In this document: piece after piece, positions 46,926 to 58,624 of the stretch | Numbering within the stretch: position 1 is the first letter of the stretch | Layout of the letters: every line of letters starts with the position of its first letter | Source: Toxoplasma gondii ME49 | Lineage: Eukaryota; Apicomplexa; Conoidasida; Eucoccidiorida; Sarcocystidae | Direction of reading: 5' to 3' | Assembly: GCF_000006565.2 (NCBI RefSeq) | Contig: NC_031480.1 | Location: forward strand, 6,844,605 to 6,908,604 | Length of the DNA stretch: 64,000 nucleotides | Position numbers and translations under genes: made by a program | The notes under the pieces: generated by a model | What the model saw: the letters and a program-made list of their open reading frames with translations, nothing else | What the model was told of the DNA's origin: nothing | The model's database searches: none

Positions 46926-49004
46926 TTTGGAAAATGATGATACAGACTTCTTAAAACAGAAATTTATGAATCGTCTGACAGCTAAACAGGCACTGAGCTG
47001 TGAGAAAACAATTGCTGAAGGTGTTCTCGCGAAGAAGCCAAGGCAGATAAGTGAAAGTGATTCACTCCGCAGAGGAACTTCAGTTCATGCTGCAGCTTAT
47101 GGTCAACAATGCACGTAAGTCCCGCGTGGCTTTCAGTCCGAACCGCTAGCTGGCCGACGAGAGAACGCGAGCGCGTCTTCGCACGTTGCTGTCGCTAAAC
47201 GTTTTTCAGCCACGCTGGCTGGTCTCGTACAAGTTCCGGCACACAGCCGCCAGAGCAGCATGAGTACCTCCTTGCAGGTGACGGACTAGTGACAGCCGGC
47301 GTGGGAAGACGAGCGCAGGTAAAACGTACAGGGGCTGAACAAGATTTGGTTTCACTTGGTCAGCCCGAGGAGACACTCGTGATGTTAGGGAAATTATGGT
47401 TGACGGTTGTAAAGACTGGGTTTTCGGTGTGGTAAAACCAGCCACATACTGTAGCAGTACGCATGTTCACTTTGTACAGAGACGAAGGATGCGCAAGCGA
47501 AAGTCACTACAAAATAAAATGTCAGGATAATCAGCTTCTCTCACAGCAAGTCTGCAGAAAAATAACACTGAAGTGATTGTGGTATGTTGCAGAAAGTGTT
47601 GCTACAGGACTCAAAAAGTAGTGCCTGCAACAGTCAAGATTACTCCTACCCTGCAAGGATTCAGATTTGGAGCTGACTAGCGAGGAACGCCAGTTCCTTC
47701 TTAGGTGTGTCGACACACCAAGGATTGCTCGCCCTTTCAAGATGCAAGTTGTATAGTGCCGTGGGAATGCATGTGTTGAGCGTCCGGGATATAAACGATC
47801 GAACAGGTAGAGTACACGCTTCTTCCACTTCTTGGCCTGATCATTATTCGAGTCAACGGCAGAGGAAAAAAACAACAAACAAGCCTCCCATTGGCAGCTC
47901 ATTCCCAGAAGCTGGGAAACAAACAATTATGGCAAATCCGCAACAGGACAAGAGCTCGGCACGCCAGACTTATATTCGTAGAAATCTGCCACCAATTGTT
48001 GGGTCCACCCTTATCTGATTCATCAGTGTTGCTGGCTCATCCGTGCCATTCCAAGAGATGGCGAAAGCCCCATACAACTGTCAACAAAGAACGCGTGATG
48101 CGACGCACAAGAATCAACATTATTCCACCCTGTCTCCATATCGCTGCTATGTGAAACTCGATATCAGGCTTACTCTAAGGACGTCACTGAGCACATTCAG
48201 AAGGCAGTGCGCCAGTATCTTGCTTATTTCCTGTAGCCACAAGACGCTACGAGAATGACAGTGCTTCATACCTGCGTCAAAGCTTTCGATAACTTCTTGG
48301 GTCCAACTTTCTGGATCGCAATGCGCAGATGCGGATTCACGTAGGTGATGATCTAGGGTGGCGATCTCACGGCTGGTACATAGTTGAGAGAGAGTTACAA
48401 GGGCCGATGTGAGTCGATGGCCAGTATTGTCCACTCCACAGCAAGAGACCGACCTCAGACACTGCCGTGCCTCGACAGCCCGAACCGTCCGCTCTAGTAA
48501 CAGAGCCAAGGTCTGCATACAAGATCGTCAAACGAGGGGTTTTTTATGCTGTCACGTGCTGTTTGAGCCTCAACAATGCCAGGATGGGCTTACCCACAGC
48601 TTAAAATCACATTCCTTGAGAAAGGTGAATTTTATACGCCTGTGGACAGTGAGCTACAGATCTGTGCGACTCTCTGTCGGGTCGGACTAAACTGCGAGAA
48701 TTACTGTGGAATACAGATGCATCAACCCGTATGTAACTGCTGGTCCAAAAATGGCGATGGTGCCTCAGGTGCCCTCACACCACCTAAAATGTAGCAAGGT
48801 CGGCGATGAAATTTAAGTCTCCAGTGCAAGGCGAAGACACCTTTTCTGAACCCATGATCAAAAACACTTCCTTTCTTCACTGATTGTCTGGTTTTTACAA
48901 TGATTGTCCTGCTGCTTGGTTCTGCTTTTGTATTAGAACACTGCAGTAGTGGATAGGTGTATCCCTACGGTAGTTCCAGCTGTCGCGGCTGTATGCTTCA
49001 GCAT
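46926..49004. other. Intergenic space with a Cys-rich exon-like piece
   Basis: No complete gene is supported. The plus frame at 48576-48794 reads like a Cys-rich extracellular domain and is listed on its own. The plus frame at 47707-48018 is open with no feature. The end of this stretch is the 3' UTR of the leucine-rich-repeat gene. Confidence 0.35.
48576..48794 (+). CDS. Cys-rich exon-like fragment, PAN/Apple-like pattern
   Basis: The frame includes LQICATLCRVGLNCENYCG and QPVCNCWSKNGDGAS, six Cys in about 30 residues. The spacing recalls PAN/Apple modules of apicomplexan micronemal and oocyst-wall proteins. It ends at a stop after LTPPKM. AG acceptors lie just upstream (after AATGCCAG and CCCACAG). 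No signal peptide exon or partner exons could be found nearby. It may be a real exon, a relic of a gene, or a chance frame. The family assignment is tentative. Confidence 0.25.
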   Translation: MPGWAYPQLKITFLEKGEFYTPVDSELQICATLCRVGLNCENYCGIQMHQPVCNCWSKNGDGASGALTPPKM

Positions 49005-52000
49005 TTACATGGGTGGTGTTACCTGAGAAGAGCTGGTGTCACCGTAACCCCTGAGGTGTTCTCTCTCTAGCAGAGACTGCTGGTACGCTTCATTGTCACC
49101 CACACTACTGTCTTCGTCTGCGCCACCGTGTGCACCGCTCCCCTGCACCCGATCTGTTTCCGCCGACCCTCCTTCTTCGTCCCCAGCTTGTACACCATTC
49201 TCCACTTGAGACTCCAATTTTTTCTTGCTAGCTGTTTTCGACTTCTGAATCTCCTCAGAAAGCTGCTCGAGAAGGAAATCAGCTTCGTCAGTAGGGTTCA
49301 CTGGGGATAAAGTTGTTCTGTTATCCACTTGAACAGACAACTTCTGTAGGGCTGTGCTGCCGCGACTCTCAAGCATGAGCGCAATGCTCCGCAGTCCATC
49401 GTGCCCTACTATAGGCAACGCCAACGCTTGTAGGGAGCTGCGCTGGGAAATAGCCTAAATCGAGGAGAAATGGGGACGTGAAAACTGCAGGTAGATATGT
49501 CAATGTTCCCGCGGAGTCCCGCGGAATGCCCATAAACACATAGGAACCAGTACGACAACAGGAATCGTACGGCACCATCGTGTTCCCCCTCAGACACCCT
49601 TCTGAATCTTGATGCAAATTCAGAATGGAGGGAACGTACTTGCTATACCCAAGCAATTCCTCTCTAGTGCAAATCACATGCAGATACACGGGGTCCTGTT
49701 GGCAATGCGAGGTACTCGAGAAGAAATAGGTAGACGTTCTTTCGACAGACAACTTACCTGACACAACTGTGAGACGCCGTTATCGGAGACCCCTGTCCTC
49801 GAAATGTCTACACTGGAACCGTTGAAGTTTTTCTCCACCATTTTTGTAAGGCCACCCATTCCTATGTTGCTGAAACATGCATTTCTTAAGCTCAACCCTA
49901 GTACCGATCAATACAGATTTCCAACAAGCATAACGTCTCATGTTTAAAGCATACAACATCAGGCAGCATTTTGTGGTGCTCAGAAACACAAATGCTCTTC
50001 ATCGGGCAGCATTGTTAAAGCGGTAACGATGTCAGCGTACTATTTTTGGCGACGAAGGGATAAAATGGGAAACGGTCCCTTCGGCTTTCTTAAGCGTTCA
50101 CCAGTTATGTCTCCGACTGTTAACTAGACGCCAATCGAATAACAAATTCCACCGGCCACTGATGTCGCGCAAACAACTCAAGGGATCGTTACATCAAGCC
50201 CTTTAACTCCCGTCACACCGAGGGTTACGTGCTCTCCAAACCCTAACAGAATGGCCTTGCCAGGAATGGAAGAACTTCAAACTCAATTCTGGTCTAACAG
50301 GTTGAGCGAATTGTTACGTGCAACAACCGAAGTGTAGTAGAACATGTTCCATTCATTTTCAACGCTAATTGGCCCTTAGCTGTCAATAACATGACTTGTG
50401 GTCTTGTATCGTGGAGAATTAGGTGCTACATGAATCCCTAGAGGAATAGTCCACCAGTCCTCACTTGCTTCTCACCTGAGAATCTCTGGTTGCTTGATAA
50501 TGCTTCACACCACGAGACCAGGTCGGTACCATCGAGAGGCTGACCAGCGAAATCGACGAAACCTGTAGAACTCATTTTCATTTCGGTAGCTATTTTGAGT
50601 TGCCCTGCGTCGTCCCTGTATACAGATCTCTGTGCAACGTCCGCCGGGTAGCCTGCGTCATTGTAATAACCAAATTGGAGGAATCTGTAGAAATATTGAA
50701 TCCGTCTGTGTGAAAATGTGTGTTTCACGCGCAGCTGCCGCAGCATATGCTTCATACGCCTGCGGAAGCCGAACGACCTTCTCTCTGTCATGACGGAAAC
50801 ACCCACGTCGAATTAAAAGCGGACAGGCCCGAATAGACATCGTGTACGTTGAGGGCGACCCGAAGGGGCGGGATCCTCACCAATGACGCCGGAATTCAGC
50901 CTGATCCTGTGGATGGTAAGGCCTACATTGGAAACCTTATTCAGTCTACGAAGTGAGAACGGTGTTTCCTGGAAGTAAGTCCGTTTATCTGCACCTGCGA
51001 CTTGAACATCAGAGTTTATACTGCTGGTTCGTGTTAACTGAGGCTGATGCAGGTACGAGTTCACGATCCCCTGATGTGTTGCTCGGTTGTCCGACTGTTG
51101 ACGTACAAAAACAAAAAATTGTCACGAGAGAAGTGCTTATGTCTCTTTTTGAGAAGGGAGCTTTTGGAAGCGCCCCAGTTCACTTGTATGTCTTGTTGCG
51201 ACTTATCCACCGTGCGTGTCGAACGAGTCTAGTAACACATGAAGGACAATTAGCGAGATGTGTCAGGATGCATTTGAACGGAAATGCCCAATCAACTGGC
51301 ACGCTCCACGATCAGAGTCCGCATATTGTAAGAATCCGCAAACAAGAGAATCCAAGTGAAAAAGAGAAACGCAAAGATATTCCTGTTTCTGGTATCCACT
51401 TGGGTGGTTCGCCTAGGGTATGCAAAACACTCTATATTCACCATAGCCGTCATTTGCTTGTTGGAAATATACTGATCAAACTATCACATGAGCGACCTCA
51501 CTGCTCTTTCTTTCCCGGCGCTGTACACAGATGCCCAGTGGTTACCCTGAAAAGATCTGCGGGGCCGTCAACGGGACTGGCATCTTTTCTTGGGGGCTTG
51601 TAAGCAACGCCAAGAAGCGGCGCATGCCGACTCAGCCTGGAAGAAAAGCAATTCTCGCCAAGAGACAAAAACTGGACGGGCTTTTACAGGCAGTTGCAAG
51701 CATGGCTTTCAGAAAACCTGCCGCGTTTCTCAGCGATAAAAAACTATAATATTCTACCTACATCCGGCAGTGTCCAGAGTTTACAGTGGTGGGGCCTCTA
51801 GGAGCAAACCAGGAGATACCCGGACACAAAACAGCGTGAAAAAACAATGGTGATCCTGAGAACGCAGCTTAGTAAAGGTCAGCTTGTCATTCCGTGGAAT
51901 ATGAGTCACGGTGCTGTCGCTGTACAGGAACGGCGAGGGGCGGAGGTACCTCGTATTCATGGCGTGGGTGCAAGAGGAATAAAAAGATAAGGTTGCTACC

Positions 52001-55000
52001 AGCTGTCCTCAGTGGGGCTTGTATCTCACTTCAAGAGATAGCGCGAACAGAGAGGAGTTCAGAGACAACCTGTCTTCAGGACCAATATCGCTGTACTCCG
52101 AATGATAATGAGTAACAGGTAAAGTTCGTGTGGTTCTCTGAGCGAGGCGGACGTTGTGGCACAACCACATGTGTGCTAGCAGTTTCCCTTTTCAGGACAC
52201 TTTTTGTCACTCCATTTAGTCCTGCCGTACCGTCGGAGTACGATGGTTCCTTCTGGAAAAGTTTAAGACATACAAGCCTACCAAGATGCACCGGGAGTAT
52301 AGCAAAACTACGCAGCGTGCGCCGATGACCGAGAGAGTTTCACATCGCCTACCTGCGTGGACGGACGATCGACAACATGTCACCAGAGGGAAAGTGAAGG
52401 CGCTCAACGCGAGAGATTACCGAGGTCACCAGTAGAAGCGGGTGTCGAGGAAGACTTGCGTACTGACAACAGCAGCATCAGATCTGTCGCGACGAAGCTG
52501 CTCGGACATGCCGCTCGTTTCCTTAAACTGCATTCCCTCAGTCAGATCTAGAAACAGCGCCATAGTGTATTGGCTACACGGTAGATGCACGGGAATCTGC
52601 GTTCGATGCTAAAAAGTGTCGCTTCAGACACACATGTGCAAGGGAAGACGGACAAGCCCCTGCAGCAGTGTAAGGAGATCGAAGCAGGAGACAGGGGGGA
52701 ATCTGTTCCTAGATATTCCCTCCGAGATTCAGCGACTTCATATAGTGGGGCCGCAGGATTCATGCGGGGACTGACTCCAGGTCAACAGAACAAAACACCC
52801 AAAAAGCACATGCTGTTCAGAACGTCGGAGAACGCAAGTACGCGTCTACGAATGGCTCTCACAATGTCCCTATTTAGAATCAGTCATTCAGTTTCCGGTT
52901 CCGTGCTGTGAGGCACTGGCTGTCTAATATATGTTCAATATAATACCAGAAAATTCACTGGGACGCTAATGACTACTTGGTGATTTAGATGCGCAATCCG
53001 TAACCATCTCAAGGACAGCGTGTAAACATCGATATAGACTACGTCAACCTAGGCAATCGCCGCGTTTATACCCACATGCACCGAACGGTAGTAAGCGTCT
53101 AGGTGGATATGAATGTCCAATGGCAGGTACACGTGCAGATGGGCGTGTAAATTCTGCGTTTGTAGTGTCTGTATCTCATAACTGAAGTCATATTCAATAT
53201 CGTATCTCTGGGTACACAGTATATACATATATATAAGCGTACATGGCATGACTGTGTCCTGTAAAGCTTCACTCGACTGTATGGTTGCACGGGGCACCTG
53301 TGTGATCCTGTGGCGTTTGTTATTCGCATCCATAAGGGTTAGCGGATACAGCCCTACGGAGGCATGCTTTTTGATTTTTACTTTTCCGTTGCGGCGAGTG
53401 TCTCTCGCAAGTACGTCAACGTTTCCTTAGGTTACCTCGAAGCTTGCAGGATCCCGTTGGCAACGTTCTGTTGAATATGTGCATCTCAACCATGAAGTAA
53501 TCTTTAGCGTCCTAGCGAATCTTCTGAGATTGTGTTGTACGACTGTAAGGGAGTGCTGAAGACATCACCAAAGGTTGCGGTGGAATAAATTGATTGAAAA
53601 ACTCACCGTAAATCCCTTGGGGAAAGCAGGCACCACATCCACGAATAACTAAAAGGGTGTTCAATCCTGACGCGTAACTGAGTCAGGTAGTCTTAGACAG
53701 AGGAGATGTAGGCGTGCACCTAGCGACCCCAGTGGGCAAGAGCAGAGAACAGGCGATACACACGCAAAAACATACGCTACCGCAAACGGGAAAATTTACG
53801 AAAACGTTTATTTATGTATACATAAACACATGCGTGTGTACACCCGAGACAGTGTATGACCGGAGGTGGCAGCAGGTAACTACAGGCAAATCCTGAACAT
53901 CACGCACGGGGCGACAGGAGACAGCAAATCGAGTACCATCTGGTGCTGAATATTCTCAAAGCACCAGACCCTGTCAACACTTGAGAATGAGTCTTCCAAG
54001 AGTGTGGCCACTACTGACTGCCGCTGGATTGTAGACCGGGGGCATGGCTGTATGCACCCTTGTCGGAAATACGAGCCCCCCACTTCCAGCATCACTATGG
54101 AAACTTTGGAGGGAACATATCGCTTCGTTACGCAGCCGTAGCAAACATGCATCAAGCGAGACTTCACAAACGCTATGTGTTGAATGCTCAGCTACATTAA
54201 AGAGACAGCACGTCAATGAAGGAAAATCGAGTAAAACAGAGCCCAAAAATACCACATTGTTGGCTTCATTACCACTGTCGCACCACATTAAAAGAGGGTC
54301 CCGAGAGGGACTTGCCGTAAAACACGGCAAGCTGAAGGTCACCTGCAGGGGTAAAATGGTATCCGTGTGTGACCTTTCCGATACACATGATAGTAATCGC
54401 AGTTTTGTTCGGCAGGCTTTGTTCTTGGATACACACACGAACATATTTTTTGCTGGAACGAGGGAAAATTTTGCGACTAGTGTATGCGGAGTTTGCGAAC
54501 ACACCATTAGAGAAGAAGTGTCCCTCATTTTGAAACTGCTTTGAAGCGTATTTTGACAAGCAGACACTCTTACCGTGACCACTGTCCGCCAATCATGGGG
54601 GAAGGAACCAGGGTCACCCGCCCTAATGCTGACAAAAGGGTGAAGGTTTGTTTACATTTCAAGACAGTTAAAAAACTCAGAGGTTTTCTTAATTCAAACT
54701 GCTTTCAGGCAACTCACACCGTGCATAACTGCAGACAATGGGGGAAATAAACTAGACATCGTTGTATTCATCGTCCGTATTAGTTACCACACGGGGCTGC
54801 TACATTGCGCGATGGAACATAATGACGTGGGGGATTAAATATTTAGCGATTGTGTTCGGTTAGAGGCTTTGACGTTCTCCGATGTTGTTTCACCGACCAG
54901 CAAACGAGCGCCTCTGTCGCAAGGCAACGAAAAGAGGGTAAAAGTATCACAGTTTCTAGTCGCCTCAACGGGTACCCGATCGGGATGCACACCCTCCAAC

Positions 55001-56758
55001 AGCTTGCAGCGGGGCCTCCCACAATTGACAGGTGTGAGCGGCTCGACAGACGCGCAACAACGCGCATGCGGTCTTCCTGGTTCGGTAGTCACCGTACCCT
55101 TGTGTGTATCGGGCAGTGGCACATTCAAGTATGACATATTCTCAGACTTTCCAACCTTCGCTCTGAGGAAGACTAGCTCTCTGACGAATATATTAGGGGA
55201 TCATTCTCCTCATATTTCCGTATTCCTCTGTTTTTCCATCGAACCAGAGGAGTGTCAGAAGGGCCTCCGACGGTACTCTTCTTGTTACAGTGAACTTCTA
55301 ACGTCAGTAACCGCGTCTTCACAAACTGTTAAATAAAAGCTTTTCTGGAACCCGTCTGGTCTTTCCCTATCAACAGGTACTCATGAGAGTCACAGTCGAC
55401 CTCTGCGCGGACGCTGCACACAGGTGGTCACTTTGTGGCACACACTTCTTCAGATATCTTATGCGAAGTCCAGATTCCATCATTGATCTCTCCTTCGTGC
55501 TCTTATCCATCTCAAACCATGGTTCCTGCGAGTCATCAGTCTGGCTCTCCTGGGCGACCGAGCCACGGCATGATGGGACCATCTGTTTTTCACAAGAGAC
55601 TCCCGTGCCGACGGTTTCAGCGCGTGAACCACAAGAAGAGTCCCCAACGCGCACATCTACTTTCTTTCCATGTTTTTATCACTATGGTGGTTCTTTCTTT
55701 TCTGGTGCTTGCCGATTTCTCCCCAAAGTGGGCCTTCACAGCTGGGTCCGGCGTCACCGAGCGTAGAGGGTCTGTTCACGTCAAAGAGGGCGACTCCGTG
55801 CCTTTCGAAACGAACGCAGCGCGAACAAAGCAATATTTCACGCCAATACGCTGGAGAAGTCGCCGTCGGAATAAGCCGTTAGCGATGATATTCTTGGCTT
55901 CTCTGTAAGTAGACCTACGTCTTGATTGAGGCTTGAAACTGCCTTACAATACTTGTATATACACTGTTTTATGCTGTCGGTTCGGCAGATCACGGTGTGA
56001 AGCTAATATACCGCCAGAAGTCGCATGTTCCCACCGATGTGTAGCGTTGCCCATCGCCTTCCGAATATAGGGTTTTGCATACCTATTCCGGCCACGGAAT
56101 TGGTTTTCTGTATATGCGTATGTGTTAGACTCGTAAATCCTCTAGACAAGAGTGAAGGGTAGAGGTGCTCCTTCACCTCTTCCCCTTCTCTGGAACGGCT
56201 GCTGCTGGGACATGGTATTTGCAAAAGTTATTTGGAGCAATAGTGTGTTGTGAATACTCATGTTCTTCCGCAAGGACACGGGTATCACCTGTGTCTACGA
56301 CTGGTAACACAGTTGTTCAGTACTCACGAGTAATGCTTAATGTGGTGAAAGGAGTGGATGCGATCCAAAATGCCACCTACGGAAACGTACGAATGGTAAC
56401 AAACCTTCCTCGGAGCGCCCCCGTTACAAATAGTTGGACAACCCTTTAGTCTCATCCTTCCATGCTGGCGGTACCTCGGCATCGACGAGCACATAACCGA
56501 AAGATGGTGTATCGGTACTCTCTACTGATAGGGTGGCATTTTAGCAACGCGTTGAAAACATACAGGTACCTGAATGCTGAAGCCATCCTCTGACCTTTTT
56601 CTCACTAATGGATCTGAATATGTGGACAACTCAACACATCCCAAATTGCAAAGAGGGCCCACTTTTCCCCAAAGCGTCATACTTAATATTGCGAGTGTCA
56701 CACTGGTAACTGCCTCATCTTGCGCTCTTCTTCGAATCATGCGCGTGTAGACGGCGCT
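49005..56758 (-). CDS. Leucine-rich-repeat (RNI-type) protein, multi-exon, partly resolved
   Basis: The 3' end is well supported. Exons in coding order: one ending at 50881 (LNKVSNVGLTIHRIRLNSGV), then 50784-50476, 49897-49758 and 49442-49005 with a TAA stop; the last three phases agree. LRR units of the ribonuclease-inhibitor type are visible: LSLRNACFSNIGMGGLTKMV, VDISRTGVSDNGVSQLCQ, and SSLQALALPIVGHDGLRSIA with LQKLSVQVDN after it. The C-terminal 100 residues are acidic and disordered (LLEQLSEEIQKSK, GDEEGGSAETD). A further phase-consistent exon at 56758-56570 (DEAVTSVTLAILSMTLWGKV) probably belongs to the same gene. Several minus-strand frames between, at 54.3-54.0, 55.1-54.9 and 55.6-55.4 kb, are likely exons that I could not join. 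Such proteins act as interaction scaffolds; the partner is unknown. The 5' end is not found. Confidence 0.6.
51051..51599 (+). CDS. Unassigned open frame antisense to an LRR-gene intron
   Basis: A frame of about 180 codons follows an AG acceptor (GATGCAG) and ends at a GTAAGC donor. It contains TREVLMSLFEKGAFGSAPVHLY and KQENPSEKEKRKDIPVSGIHLGG, with a natural residue mix. No minus-strand frame of any length is open over the same bases. It could be an exon of a plus-strand gene nested in an intron of the LRR gene. No partner exons or domain were found. Confidence 0.25.
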
Positions 56759-57510
56759 CTGTGACGCTTACATGCTTGTCATTTGCAGTTGTTGTGCAGG
56801 CTGTGCTGTAGGGGCAGTCTCTTGAGTCAGTACCGCGAGCAACCGCCCTCTGCACCACAAGTTTGCCCCGAGCAGATAGGAAAAAAGGACCTGCTCCATC
56901 ACCCGCTACACAAGCTCATCAGTTGTGCATCTTTCCTGTGTTGGTGTGACCGTGCAGGGCTGCACTCGGTGGCGTTGCTGTTGCCTTGCTGACAGAGAAA
57001 CAAACCAAGCCCAAGACAGGAGAACCGAAGCCATTGCCCGTTGGTCCTCGTGAGACATACAACTATTCACAAATTGCTTGACGGATGTGTCAGCGCAGGA
57101 ATAAAAAACTCGGCTGAAGAGTGTACCCAACGGTGCGGCAGAGGTGGATCTGCGGGATCCTGCAGTATTCATGACGTTTCGAGCGATCCCGTTACTTCCT
57201 GTTCTCGACAGGGACAAAGACGTAAGTTGCATGATACACACAGAAAGGTGTTTGTTGAGGCAGCGGTTATAATCCCACACATAAATCATCGATCATAGTG
57301 CTTCCCTTCCAGTGCATTTTACTGAGCTACCTGCATCAGCAGTTGCTTTCTACAGTTGACGCACCGCTTGCCAAGTTTCTTGGACACGACGCACTCTCGC
57401 GGACTGCGAACCGTGCACTAACATAAGGAAGCAATGCAACTTTAGACATCAAGCGAAAAAAAGGTGTCGACTCAATCAGGAAACGAAAAATTTCAATCGT
57501 GAAGGTTCAG

Positions 57511-58624
57511 CGTCCTAAAACATGCGTGTTCCCAATCAGAACACATGTAAGGCAAAGATAATGGCTCCTAGCGGTGGGGCAAACGATCCTGCAACAGCTT
57601 CCTTGGCTCTTTTCAACTGGAAAGAGAAACCCACTTGCTGGCCAGTGGCAGGAAGGGTCACTAACCGTGGGGTACGAAGTGAGGTTCTGGGTCTGGCATC
57701 GTACAGAGCAGATGTGAACTAATTCCACATGGCCGAGAATAGGCACTCGCTTGGTTGGTGACTGGGCACAACTTCTCAGCTGAGTTGTACTCCATCACGA
57801 TGCTCTGGCAGACAGGTTAAAACGCTGGATGAGGTACAGTGGTGATTTGCAGTGCTTTGAACGAACGTAGGGCAGACGAACTGGACTTGCGAAATGGAGT
57901 ATCGTCTGTGCTTATCACTATGTCTACAGATGCCACAGGGCAAGGTGACACCAGAGTGACCTTTCAGTAAAACCCCCGTTATTCAGTTTGAATAACTTGT
58001 TGATGCAATCGCCAAAAGCCGATTCGCTAGAATCACAAGTGTAGGCGCAGGCAGTCCAGTTGCGCCTGAGTGAGCGTATTGCTGTTGCCCATTATTTTGA
58101 GGATGCGCCGGTGACAGCGACATGAACTATATTTGTCAGATCGCGCCTGTGAAAAAAGCGAACCAGTGTTCATCAGAAAGCAAATTTCTCTCGGGTGCTC
58201 GGTGCCATACTTTTCAGGACAAATAAACGTTTTTCGGATGCTGGTGTTCCTCCACGTTCCTTTCAGACGTTTTGAGTAGCAGTCTCGATGTGTGTGATTT
58301 CAGGCACCCCGGCAAGAAGTAGAGCCAGCAAGGCGCCACGTGAGTACCCATCCTACTTCGGCGATGCTGTTCCTGTCGATGCCGGTGCAGTTCTGCCCGG
58401 AACATACTGGGGCGTTATGTCGGAATCAGCGTTGCCACATGACAAGTGAGGCTAGGAAATATGTGAAGAATACAACTGCGAGCTGTTGCGTTTCAGATGA
58501 AATGCCAGCATCTGCCCATGTGAATGACAACGAATGGAAATCTCGTTGGTGTGCCGGCTGGTGTCCTTGTAGCAATCTTCGAAGTTGTTGTAGGCGGCCT
58601 CAGAGGCATCGTAGACCTCTGTAA
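57511..58624 (+). CDS. Exon-like pieces of a Cys-rich plus-strand gene
   Basis: Three pieces have good splice borders. 57511-57546 has a CAG acceptor and a CAT|GTAAGG donor and reads RPKTCVFPIRTH. A piece near 57593-57680 has a CAACAG acceptor and a GAA|GTGAGG donor. A third begins at about 58303 after TGTGATTTCAG. Read in phase with these, the third piece stays open for more than 100 codons and is very rich in Cys (VQFCPEHTGALCRNQRC, CAGWCPCSNLRSCC). A second frame over the same bases, ending at an AA|GTGAGG donor, also reads well (APREYPSYFGDAVPVDAGAV), so the frame is undecided. A secreted or surface protein is likely if real. The family is not identified. Confidence 0.3.
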
